NCBI GenBank assembly: GCA_949752745.1
Contig: OX457025.1
Location: 99,063,587-99,127,586, forward strand
Length of the DNA stretch: 64,000 nucleotides
Reading direction: 5' to 3'
Source of the DNA: Protula sp. h YS-2021
Taxonomy: Eukaryota > Annelida > Polychaeta > Sabellida > Serpulidae
Below, piece by piece: positions 1-9,881 of the stretch (its first letter is position 1; each line of letters starts with the position of its first letter). A program made the translations under genes and the position numbers. The notes beneath the pieces were generated by a model that did not search any database, was not told the DNA's origin, and worked only from the letters and a program-made list of their open reading frames with translations.

Positions 1-481
1 TTGTGTCTCAATTGTTTTTACATTTGTAGAGTATATATAAAATTTCGACTTTTTGTCGCATTTTGCACTTTCGACCTTTCGTCGCTCAACCTTTGACGCT
101 CGACCTTTCGTCGCTTGACCTTTTGTCGTGACACGATACACACACACCTGCACTCAGTTGTAGGAAAAATGGCAACGGAAAAATGGCACAAGGAAAAATC
201 CTTCAGTACAAAAACGGAAAAACGGCAACGCCTTTTTTGTCTAACGTGCAACTGCTGCAAACTTCCGACATTATTCTGGAGTTCAATAAGAACAAGGCAT
301 GTATCTTGCAGTCCGACTCAAGACCAAAGAAAACTCCTTTCAGTGTCCCTGCCTGTCTGAAAGTACGACACTTATCTTAATCTTACTCACCACGTACATT
401 GTTTTAAGACCAATTTTCAGTGTTTGCAGCTAAACCCTGTTTGTATAAAAAATTACTCCGGCTGCGATTAGTGGAAACCTG
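1..481. other. Non-coding, simple repeats
   Basis: No gene is seen. Positions 45-130 hold degenerate repeats of TCGACCTTTCGTCGCT. Positions 168-235 hold spaced copies of AATGGCAACGGA-like units, a motif that recurs at 46.8 kb, at 47.1 kb on the other strand, and at 61.1 kb. Confidence 0.6.
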
Positions 482-1897
482 ATGTTTCAGGTGCCCTCTA
501 TATGGCCGGATTTTTATTTGAAAATCATCAAAATTGAAGTGATAACCAGCAATAAAGGTTGTCAGAAGCTGTGTCTGAACGGCTTTATGCACACCAAGCA
601 GATATCTAGACCAAAACCAATTTACATAAAGTGGAGATGCATGAGACGTACTACAGACTGCAAAGCTGTTCTGAACACGTCAGTAGGATTGGAAAATCCC
701 ACCATGTTAAAGGAACACAACCATGACCGAAACAGTGTGACTGCTGCCAAATGCCGCGCACAGATGAAACAACAGGCAAAACAGAGTTTTGACAAATCTG
801 CTTAAATATTTACGCAGCACATGAGCGAGATCGACGTCGATTCCAGGACGGAACTTGGCAAAGAGGAATCAGCCAAACGTACTTTGCGAAATCAGCGTCT
901 TGGGCGTATCCCGGAGAACCGGACAGTCTTCATGACCTAGTTCTGGATGGTGAATGGACCCGAACGGCTGGCCCAGACCCTGGACATGTTTTCATGTATG
1001 ACAAAGGTCCAGATGGAGCTGTCAAAGTGATAATATTTACAACCAGCCAGGCGCTAGATCATTTATCCTCTGCAGCCACACAGTATATGGATGATAATCA
1101 TGCTGTGGCGTCAATGGATTTTATCAGTTGTACGTCATGCGTTCGCCACTGGGAAACACTGCAGTTTCATGTGTGTATGCCCTCTTCCAGGGAAATCAAA
1201 GAGACCTACCAGGAATCATGGTCAAGTGCGCAGAACTGTACCAAGAGCGGGATCCTATGACCATAGTGATGGACAAGTTAGCTAATAAAAGCACGATAAC
1301 GGAGACCTTAGACCAGGACATTACGATTCAGGGATGCTTCTATTACCTTACTCAATGCTGCATTCAGAAAGATCCAGGAACTCCGACAGCAACTATTCAA
1401 GGAATCAGAAGAAGTCAAACTTTTTTGTGGCATGATGGATTCCCTTGTGTTGCTAGCCATCGCTTATCTCGGTGCCAACACACAAGAGGACGTCAGTCCA
1501 TTTCTGGATAACTTCGTAAACACTTATTGTTTGGGCATACCGATGAATTAAACGCCGCAGAAATGATGAACAAGACGTGATTACGCTGCGCCCACTACCA
1601 ATACTTTTTTCACCGGAACTGTGGAACGTTCACGAAGTTACCTTAAACGGCGAGCAGCGTAGAAATAATTTGTGCGAGACCTGGAACCACAGAACCGAAC
1701 ACTTAGTTGCCATTCTTAACCCGTCCGTCTGGAAACTGATCCACTGGCTTAAAGCCGACACCGCCCAAGTCAGTGCTGTGCTGCCGAAGGCCGAGCGTGG
1801 GAAACCTCCAAGAAAGCGCGTAAAACGTGTTTATGCACAACTACAGGCGCGACTTCTTCAGTTGTGTTTGGACCGACAGCAGGGTACAAAGACGTAG
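482..1897 (+). pseudogene. Broken FLYWCH-MULE transposase
   Basis: This looks like the remains of an invertebrate Mutator-like (MULE) transposase with an N-terminal FLYWCH zinc finger, spread over several frames. Positions 482-805 encode the finger: a tryptophan-cysteine (WRC), a second cysteine, then a spaced HNH pair, as FLYWCH domains have. Positions 1128-1300 encode a catalytic-core-like stretch (FYQLYV, then ALFQGN) resembling the MULE 'QLYxxH ... ALL' region. Positions 1577-1897 encode the typical C-terminal block (SPELWNV ... RRNNLCETWN ... PSVWKLIHWLK). Frames change around 830-1120, 1430 and 1560, and there are internal stops, so it cannot make a full protein. The family call comes from motif recognition; related debris lies at 54.8 and 58.3 kb. 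Confidence 0.7.
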
Positions 1898-4129
1898 AAC
1901 AGTTCCTTAGAGGTGCAGGTCACAACATTCCGGGGGGGGGAGCTGGCCGGGTTGACAAGGGGGGGGGCAGATGTCCGATGTCCGCGGCGCATAACACCGA
2001 CTCTACTCTTACAGACTGCACGCTTTTCATAAAGGACTTCAAACACATGTACGCATCCTAACAAGTAAACAGAGTAAAGGGATTGCTGAAACTGTAAGCA
2101 CCCAGTCTTATCTGTTTATTATTTTTACTCAAACACACGTATTCATTTAAATACACCAACATACCAGCTGGTTACCATGTTACCCGACGTATTATTCCAG
2201 ATAGGGGTATTATTCCACGAACATGCACAATAACCAGTCGATACGAGACTGGCCCCCACGCGCCCATAACCACGATGATTCGGTGGACGGAGAGTTTTCC
2301 TGGCAGACGGTTGCCGAAAGCGCAGACTTTCCCGCGTGCTGTTTTGCAAAACCCCGGTTAGGTTCCCTCGTCTTATTTACAGAGCCTCGCCGTCGTTTAC
2401 ATTAATGTTTACATGATTACAATTCAGTCTGCATTTGCGGATTACGGGATTACTAAAGGAGTGTTGCAGCCTCATTCACAAGATAACAGCAACGAGCTTT
2501 GTACAGAAAGGAGTGGGGTTGAGCGAGGACGAGGATTAAGCTTTATTATCTTCCTTTGTTCAGAAAGAAGTGGAGTTGAGAGGGGAGGATTATTAAGTAA
2601 AAGTCACATATTCAAACAGGAGCTTTATTACACAATACTCAGCTGACGTCTTCTCAAAGATTAATACCACAGACTACCAATCCCCTTTACTCATTTGACA
2701 TATCCAAAGTAAATACTGCAGAATAATCATATTTACATTCCCTTCGCGAATCATTACTCCCTTCATTCTATTGCATTACCAATTGAGATGAGGGATTATC
2801 CAGTTAAAAAAATCCCCCGTCTGCTGCAGAAATACTGTTGCAGTTACACCTGAGATCAGCTGCTGAGTTGATTAAATAATATGCGTTAATCTTATTCAGT
2901 GAATGCAGGGAACTAGAACCGTATTTCACAAGCGAACTCTTCAACACTTTACAAACATTAAAAGCTAAAAATATTTTTATGAACAGTTTATTATATCTTA
3001 AACAACATGAAGCATTTTTAGAAGCGGCATAGTCTGTAAAACAACTAAGTATAGAGCGTATGGCTTGGTTATGTTGGCTCAACGTCTTTATTGACACTTT
3101 TTCTCTATGCAGGCAGAGCTCGCGTAACGCCCATAAGCTGTGCTGTTATGCTTTTAAATGCGCTGTTTTTATTTATTCTAAAATCAGTGGTGTTTGCATG
3201 GCGTTTTAAGCATAAAAACGAAATCGTAGACATAAAGGCGGTATGTATAGCCTCAGATCAAGTTCTACGCCAGTACAAAGTTTTGTGGTCCCAGAAGCTG
3301 AGGCAAGAAAATGATTTTTACTGTCAAGAAAAAAATAACCAACGGCTGTCCGCACGAATTCATATAAGCCTTGACCAAGTCAAAGACTTGTTAAGTGTTA
3401 ATTACAGATTATCCAGCTTAAAACCATCTCCCATGTGCTGCAAGAAATCTGTAATTAAATCTGAGATCAACTGTTTAAAAAACTTTATCATCAAGAACTA
3501 GGAAAGGGGCAACTCTCCGGGGAAAAAACGCGGGAAAGCCTCAGGGCATGTCAAAATAAGGGGGGATGTCTCCGCGAGAAACAAACTCTCCTGGATATCG
3601 ATTAAACATTAACTGAGAATGTTAGGCATTTCCTGAAATGACTGACGGTCACAGGCAATATGCGTGTTGCCTAAAAAGCTTAGTATAGTAACCCAAAGGG
3701 GTTGACAATGAGTCAAAATCTTTCTATCGCTTGTCGTTTCTCAAGATAAATCGTCTTGTATGCGCTGAATCTGTTCTCATTGGTCAAAAACACACAATCA
3801 AGGGATCGGTCCGTACTGTTTTTGTTATATTTTTAATATTTTAGGGGACGAAAATTTAATGGGGGATTCAGACGTTGGCAATTTTTGTTACAAACAGAAT
3901 CTGCACTTTCTGACGCTGGTAGTGAAATAGCGAAAACAAGGCTGCATGAAGCGGGTTTCCTGGAGCTGGCCCACAACCATCGGGACAAGGCAACACAAAG
4001 TGACGAAACATGCGTACAATCAAGCTCGTTCTTAATCCAGAAAGTCAAAACCTTCGTAAATACATTACAAACTAGAGGTGTGTCCGATCGGAGCACGAAT
4101 GCGAAGCCTGGCGCATAGCCAGTAACATA
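1898..4129. other. Intergenic, no gene recognised
   Basis: I see no supportable gene. Short open frames occur but have no recognisable domain. Positions about 2495-2540 and 2552-2598 are two degenerate copies of an AGAAAGGAGTGGGGTTGAG unit. Positions about 2790-2880 and 3408-3485 look like an old diverged duplication (both contain GATTATCCAG ... TGCTGCA ... AAATCTG-like blocks). Confidence 0.5.
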
Positions 4130-4500
4130 ATCTTAGTTTGAGGGATGCGACTCTTCTTGAAGAAAGAATGAAAAAGCATGGACTTAGTAACGAGCACCTA
4201 ACTGCAGTAAAATTGCCCAAGTTCAAAGGCCAATTTCGATCGAATAAACGCCTCGTCGGACAAACGAACGACATCCTGCATAACTTCAATATATTAGAAA
4301 CAATAATCTAAAAACAAATGAATCACTAAACAAATCTGTAGAATGAGGTACGATCCACAAAACTTAATACATAAAACATCTAACTACATTAAAATTGCCT
4401 AAGTTCAAACCAAGTTCCGACCAAATAAACGCCTCGTCGGACAAAAGGACGACGTCCTGTACAACTTCAATATATTAGGAACAATATCCCAAACAAGTTT
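4130..4500. repeat. Dispersed ~190-bp repeat, two units
   Basis: Two tandem degenerate units share CAGTAAAATTGCC..AAGTTCA, CGCCTCGTCGGACAAA and AACTTCAATATATTAG. The same family returns at 12,013-12,480 in the same orientation, so copies of this repeat flank the 4.5-12.0 kb stretch. No coding potential is evident. Confidence 0.8.
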
Positions 4501-4799
4501 GTCCAAGGACAAAGGCCCAGCTTACGAAAAGCGATAAGACCTATTCTAGCGTGCATGGGCAAGGGAATTTCCCCCGAAAATTTGGGCTTCAAAAGAAGAG
4601 ATGGCAAAGAGGTAGCTAAATAATTAATTTAGAAACAGGCCCGAACATAGACTGATAAATACATACATAAGATTTGTTTGCAAGGAAACTGCTAAACAAG
4701 TCTTGTGTATCTCTGGTGAAGGGGATAGTTTACTAGAGATACCTTCGAGCAACGTATCGAAATTGTATCCACACACGGGTGCTGTAGGTCGGATATACA

Positions 4800-5780
4800 C
4801 AACTATTGTGCGGTTCGCATTTCAGAAAAATGCGCAGGTTTATGTAACTTCCCTTGATGCACGGTTCTTTTATGGACCAGAGCGCATGTTTATTCAGCTT
4901 GCGTTGATGCCCGGTTCGCAGTTCAGACCAGTGCGCATGTTTATTCAGCGTGCGTTGATGTGCGATTTGCATTTCGGACCAGTGCACATGTTTATTTAAC
5001 TTGCGTCTATGCCCGGTTCGCATTTCGGACCAGTGCGAATGATTATTTAACTTGTGTTGATGCGCAGTTCGCAGTTCGGACCAGTGCGCATGTTTATTTA
5101 ACTTGCGTCGAAGCGCGATTAGCGTTTAAGAGAAATGCGTTTGCTTATTCAATTTGCGTTGATGAGTGGTTCCCATTTCGGGCCAGTGCGTATGATTATT
5201 TAACTTGTGTTAATGCGCGGTTCGCATTTCGAACCAATGTGCACGTTTGTTTAACTTGCGTCGATGCGCAGTTCTTATTTCGGATCAATGCGTATATTTT
5301 TTAACTGGAACCAGTGCGCATGTTGTTTTAACTTGCATTGATGTGCGGTGCTTATTTTGGACCAGAACGCATCTTATTTAGCATGTGTCGAAGTGCGGTT
5401 CGCGTTTCAGGACTACTGCGCTGGTTTTTTTAACTTCGACTAATGTGCGGTTCTCATTTCAAACCAGTGCGCATGTTTATTTAACTTGCGTTGTTGCGCG
5501 GTGCCTATTCTGGACCAGTGCGCATGTTTATTTAACTTGTGTCGATGTTCGATGTTCGCATTTTGGACCACTGCATATGTTTTTTTGCAACTTGCCTTAA
5601 TGCACGGTTCGCATTTCGAACCACTGCGCATGTTTATTTAATTTGCGTTGATGTGTGGTTCGCCTTTCGGGCCAGTGCGCACGTTTATTTAATTTGCGTT
5701 GAAACTCGGTTCATATTTCGGCCTAGGGCGCATGTTTGTTTAACTTGCGCTGCTACGCGGTTCGCATTTCATTTTATTTT
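4800..5780. repeat. Satellite array, 51-bp period
   Basis: About nineteen degenerate copies of a unit like TTCGGACCAGTGCGCATGTT followed by TATTTAACTTGCGTTGATGC and GCGGTTCGCAT. The period is close to 51 bp, a multiple of three, so each strand shows open frames with a 17-residue periodicity. These are best explained by the satellite rather than by selection for protein. Confidence 0.85.
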
Positions 5781-5829
5781 TTTACAATTCCGAAAAAAAT
5801 CAAAAATTTTCCAATTCACTCAAACACTC

Positions 5830-6283
5830 AACAAGTATGAATGACCCCCTAGAGATGGCTCATGCCAAAAATAAATGACATCTGATAAAAACTGAGTCTT
5901 TTTCTTCAAAAATTCCTTGATCGACTTAAAAAGCACAAGCCGTATTCACGAACGCGTAAAGCATACCTCACACCTCAAATAAATGATATCGGATGAAAAC
6001 TGTAGGAAAAGATTGAGGTATTTTCTTTAAAAATTTGACCAAAAATTAAAAATTTCCAAATTGAGTCAAAAAGCACTAGCTGTATGCTTGACCCATTTGG
6101 GATGCCTCACATCGAAAATAAATGAGATTGGATAAAAACTGTAAGGAGAAAGGCATTTTGAAGTTTTTCTTCAAAAACTCTCCCAAAAATACAAAAAATA
6201 ATCCGATCAAATAAAAAAGAAAAACTCGTATGCACGACCCACCTAGGAGGTCTCATACCAAAAATAAATGAAATCCGATAAAT
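5830..6283. repeat. Degenerate ~140-bp tandem repeat
   Basis: About three to four copies of a unit containing AAAATAAATGA.ATC.GATAAAAACTG, then an A/T-rich stretch (TTCTTCAAAAA), then CACGACCCACCTAG.. GG..TCATACC. The array ends abruptly at the left end of the next element, which seems to have inserted into it. Confidence 0.7.
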
Positions 6284-6362
6284 CTGTCAATCATCATCGG
6301 TCGTGTGACCCTAACCCTATATGATGAATGTTTTCCCGAACATTAACCTTACGTCATGAGTA

Positions 6363-6425
6363 GCCCACCTGGTAGAGCATGGGACTCGTGGGCGGAAGAT
6401 TGGTGGTTCGATCCCACCAATGGGC
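6363..6425 (+). other. tRNA-like sequence in left TIR (truncated)
   Basis: The stretch has a GGTAGAGCATGGGACT A-box-like part and a GGTTCGATCC B box inside a perfect T-arm (GGTGG, loop TTCGATC, CCACC). The first five acceptor positions pair (GCCCA with TGGGC). The D arm is shortened and the anticodon stem does not pair well, so this is a tRNA-derived or SINE-like sequence and not a working tRNA. The inverted counterpart is at about 11,792-11,853. Confidence 0.55.
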
Positions 6426-7047
6426 AACACTTCTATCATCTGTCTATCATACCGTCATACCATGGGGACCCCCCCCCCCGAAAGACATACCATGGGGGCC
6501 TCCATGTGCGGACTTGCACCGTCTGTCTATCATACCTAAATGTGAGGACCCCTGGGTCCTCCATGTGAGGACCCCCACTGGGTCCTCCATGTGAGGACCC
6601 TCCCTAACACGTGTTCATCAGCCTTTATAAGCACATAGTGTGTGCAAAGTGCCCCATTCTTGCTGTGGCTGTTGTTGGATGCACATGGAAAAAAGGAAGT
6701 AAAAACATTTGCTCTTGCTGTTGTCGGATACACATGGAGATGAAGTGACTAGAAGAGTCGTGGTAAGTGACATGTGTTCAAATGGGAGGACCAGCTCCCC
6801 TCCATTCAAAGACGTGATCAGCCGACATACTATGTGACATCATGTGACTCTGTGACATTAGTTGACTCTGCGACATTATGTGACACCTTGTGACTATGTG
6901 ACACTATGTGACATTATGTGACATCATGTGACTATGTAACATCATGTGACTATATGACTATGTAACACCATGTGAGGACTATGTAAGGGCTATGTGTGCA
7001 CAATTAGTCTAACTACGTATGTAGTTACCAGATCGTTCACCAGAACT

Positions 7048-7119
7048 GCCCTGTTGGCTCAACTGGTAACGCGTGAGACTCGTGGGCGGAAGATTGGTGG
7101 TTCAATCTCACCTATGGCC
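7048..7119 (+). other. Second tRNA-like sequence in left TIR
   Basis: A fuller tRNA-like stretch: TGGCTCAACTGGTAACGC fits an internal A box and GGTTCAATC fits a B box. The sequence GACTCGTGGGCGGAAGATTGGTGG is shared with the tRNA-like sequence at 6,363. Acceptor and anticodon stems pair poorly. The inverted partner is at about 11,048-11,124. A polymerase III promoter role is possible but unproven. Confidence 0.5.
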
Positions 7120-7935
7120 AAACATAACTTTTTGTGTTTTTTTTTGTTTGTTTGTTTGTTTTTTTGTTTTTTTTCTATTTCTATTTCTATGGCTATTTTC
7201 ACTAGTAATATTTAATTATTCATATTTCAGTGATGTATAAAATAAGTTTTAGCATTTTACCGTGCTACTAATTCCAGTGCTTTGAAGTCATGGTAGGGGG
7301 AAAACGATGCTTCTAGAGCAACTTTAACAAATTTAGTTTTTGACTAGATACGACGCATAAAATAGGCTTGAACATTATACCATGCTACTAATTCGAATGC
7401 TTTGAAGTCATAGGATGGGCAAATCAGAGTTCTAAACCAACTTCAACAAATTTAGTTTATCAAAACATATGATGTATAAAATAAGTTTTAGCATTTTACC
7501 ATGCTACTTATTCGAATGCTCTGAAGTCATAGTAGGGGGAAAATGATGCTTCTAAACAAATTTAACAAATTTAGTTTTTTGAAAACATAAGATGTATAAA
7601 ACAGGTTTGGACATTTTAAAATGCTACTTATTCGAATACTCTGAAGTCATAGTAGTGGGAAGTTTTCAGACCATCTTTAACAAAATTAGATTTTTAAACA
7701 TACTGTGCCATGGTACGCAGGCAGTTTTGAGATTTTTGCATATTTACACGTTTCAGACGATTCTGCCACTTGGCTGGTTGATTGTTTAACATGTTCAACA
7801 TGTTCAACAAGTTCAACATGTTCAACATGTTGTTCAACATGTTGTTGAACATGTTGTTGTTCAACAAGTTGTTGTATATAAAGCTATGTTCAAAGACTTT
7901 CCCATCATTTGAATAGTGTAGGTTGAACCGAAAGG

Positions 7936-8612
7936 ATGTGTAAATGCAACATTTGTTCGAAGTCTTACAATTGGCCACAAAGTCTTAAAAGGCACCTAAA
8001 GGATGCTCAAACTTCAGAAGTGGATGAAGAATCGGATATGGAAAACCCTGTAAAACCACCTATCACCGAAAATTTAGATGAGTCTTCTATGGAAAGTCAA
8101 AGCGTCAAGATGGCTGAAAAGAAAGCATGTGCTTGTACAGAATGTGGTACATTATACAGCAGCAAAGAAGCTTTGCTCAAACATATGGAGCAGTGTGTTG
8201 AGGATGCTGATGACAGGAGTTCTGAAAGTGAGTCAGAAACAGACTCTGAAAGTGAGTCAAATTTCAAGAAAAGGTTTCAAAATATGAAGAACAAGGACTT
8301 GAAGATGCGCGTGAAATAGCAAGTGATGAACTTCGGCCTATTTATAAGCATGGACTAAAACAACTGTTTATGAGACTATTCAAATATACCCATCGTCTAG
8401 AACAAAGCCAACACTATCAAAAGATTTTAGAGGACTTTAATTACTTTGTTGATGAAAAACATTATAAGTATTCAAAGGCACTAAAGACGGCAATAAGGAA
8501 AAACAATGCATTCTTTGAAGAGCTACTAGATAAGGAAGAGGAGTTATGAAGCAGCAGTAATGAAGAAAGTGGCATGGACAGTGAACAGAGTGAAACAGAT
8601 GAAGAAAAATAG
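7936..8612 (+). pseudogene. Broken C2H2 zinc-finger protein
   Basis: The first open part (7,936-8,319) has two C2H2-type fingers, CNIC...H near residues 3-22 and CTEC...HMEQC near residues 74-94, separated and followed by acidic/serine-rich stretches (ESESETDSESES). Coding sense then continues in the +2 frame from about 8,280, giving a helical, charged segment (IYKHGLKQLF, YQKILEDFNYFVDE, KTAIRKNNAFFEELLDKEEE). That segment ends at a TGA at 8,547, after which an acidic tail stays open to TAG at 8,610-8,612. One frameshift and one stop therefore break it. From memory, C2H2 proteins with this kind of helical C-terminus occur near Polinton-type elements. The role is unknown. Confidence 0.6.
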
Positions 8613-9025
8613 ACTTATTTGACTAAACTTTATAATAAAAACTTCATAAATGTTGTAATATTTTATTAACTTAAGCGTTGTGTAATAATATATGAGGCTA
8701 AAATCCCTGACGTGGTGTGAATTCACCCGTTAACCAAATATCATATATCATACATTATAATGTAGTATTGTATTATTATGCATCATATTCAAGTATTGTA
8801 TTATTATGTATTATATCCAAGTATTGCAAGAGAAAAAAATAAAAAGTTGAAAAGCATCATATGTGTTGTAATTCAATATTACAAATATGTACAATTATGA
8901 TAAAAATAAAAATATTTCAAATACATATTATGTTAATACATGTACAGACTCACAAGAACTTAATAAGCTTGTAGATGTTATAAAAACTGACTTCACATGA
9001 ACATAGATAATGTTAATTTCATAGT
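8613..9025. other. A/T-rich spacer
   Basis: Non-coding and A/T rich, with AATAAA-like signals (about 8,632) after the C2H2 gene and short repeats of AGTATTGTATTATTATG at about 8,765-8,825. Confidence 0.5.
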
Positions 9026-9223
9026 CTACATATGAAGCATAAAGTCAATTCTATTTGGACTACATATCAAATGTACATGTTCATATGAATCAAAGCTAAG
9101 TTTCAAGTTCTTGTCAAGCTTCGAAAACTTCTGCACTGAGGGTGATGAAATCATAGCATCCACTAAGCTCGTCATGCTGTTAAAACTGTATATAGTCATC
9201 TCACCCAATGACTTTCTACTCAA
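9026..9223 (-). pseudogene. Decayed PC4-like gene fragment
   Basis: The open frame itself has no clear domain. The DNA between about 9,140 and 9,200 aligns with the Polinton PC4-like gene at 35,715-36,056 (shared ATGACGAGCTTA, GATGCTA/GAATGCTA, TCATCACCCTCA). In the PC4 frame it reads QF-stop-QHDELSGCYDFITLS, resembling FRQYDELTECYDYITLN of that gene but interrupted. I read it as a broken copy; the currently open frame is the alternative one. Confidence 0.5.
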
Positions 9224-9485
9224 CTATCTTCTGACAGTCACTGCATTTATACACATCAATTTTCTGAAACATGAGATCCACTGACGTCATTTGCTTCTTC
9301 ATTTGCCCATCTTTCAATGACAACAAAATTCCCTTCTTGGTAGGATGTAACCTCCCAGATGTATGATCCGTAATATGTTCACGAATGTTAACGATCACTT
9401 TCTGTTGATATTTTGCAAATTTAATATATATTTCTCCATTAATGGGTATCATAACCGGTAAATCATCTACACTCATCTTCTTCAT
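9216..9485 (-). CDS. PC4/Sub1-like single-strand DNA-binding protein
   Basis: 89 residues, ATG start. Residues about 15-70 match the PC4 (transcription coactivator p15/Sub1) fold: a GEIYIKFAKYQQKVIVNIREH strand-pair region, then PTKKGILLSLKDGQMKKQM, the usual 'KKGISL...W..L' helix entry (here without the tryptophan). A short C-terminal CSDC motif follows. It resembles the PC4-like gene at 36,495-36,851 in the large Polinton (GVVNIRKYLRDE ... LTKKGILLTIPEWKMLKKQ). PC4-fold proteins bind single-stranded DNA and act in transcription or replication. The upstream basic ORF may be its displaced N-terminus. Confidence 0.6.
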   Translation of the reverse strand: MKKMSVDDLPVMIPINGEIYIKFAKYQQKVIVNIREHITDHTSGRLHPTKKGILLSLKDGQMKKQMTSVDLMFQKIDVYKCSDCQKIVE

Positions 9486-9549
9486 GGACTTTTAGTGTCA
9501 GCTTTACGCTCCGGCTTTCGCTTCATTTTAGGCTCTGCCTTAATTTTCG

Positions 9550-9753
9550 CTATTTACACGGCGGCGTCAAAGCTGGTAACTCATCTCTTTTTATCTTTCT
9601 AAGATGTGGTCGCCTTTGACGCTGCTGTCGTGACTTCACCTTAGACTTTACCATGGGCATTGCCCTAGAGTTTGCTGTAGGTATTGTCTCAGGCTTTTTT
9701 GCAGGCATTTTCTTGGTTGGTATTTGTTGTTCACTCACTGCAGGCATGTTCAC
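9550..9753 (-). CDS. Short basic ORF, uncertain
   Basis: 67 residues, very rich in lysine, arginine and proline (KKMPAKKPE, RQQRQRRPHLRKIKR). It lies just upstream of the PC4-like gene on the same strand and could be a nuclear or DNA-binding N-terminal region separated from it by frameshifts near 9,490-9,540, where another basic stretch (MKRKPERKADTK) appears in a different frame. No family recognised. Confidence 0.3.
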   Translation of the reverse strand: MNMPAVSEQQIPTKKMPAKKPETIPTANSRAMPMVKSKVKSRQQRQRRPHLRKIKRDELPALTPPCK

Positions 9754-9881
9754 TTCTCAGTATCTTGATACAGAATGTGTGTTACGGCTGACGGCGGGTG
9801 TCTTTTATGCTCTATAGGGAGTTGTAGCACTCAAGGTTGGACACACTATGTCCTAATATGTTAAGAAATAACTTTACCACA

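Larger units (their letters stand above)
6284..7985. repeat. Left terminal inverted repeat
   Basis: This pairs with 9,882-11,932 on the opposite strand. In order it holds two tRNA-like sequences, CCATGGGGACC repeats, a TGACATCATGTGAC-type simple repeat (6,820-6,990), a poly-T tract, four degenerate ~125-bp units (7,250-7,700) around GATGTATAAAATAAGTTTTAGCATTTTACCATGCTACT-like sequence, and a GTTCAACATGTT palindromic repeat (7,785-7,875). The innermost part encodes the first finger of the C2H2 gene, so both TIRs carry that coding start. Confidence 0.8.

Noticed and set aside
3885..4118. 77-residue ORF at 3.9-4.1 kb
   Set aside because: No recognisable domain, no neighbours supporting it, near repeats; insufficient evidence.
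4703..5844. Periodic 17-residue protein repeats
   Set aside because: The 51-bp satellite period keeps frames open in several phases and strands; no promoter, start context or conserved-protein signal.
7048..7119. A functional tRNA gene (for example tRNA-Thr CGT)
   Set aside because: A and B boxes are present but acceptor and anticodon stems do not pair and copies occur inverted in the TIR, so tRNA-like only.
8613..9025. Host gene exons between the mobile elements
   Set aside because: Gaps were scanned for splice-bounded coding blocks; none with a recognisable protein was found here or in the other spacers.
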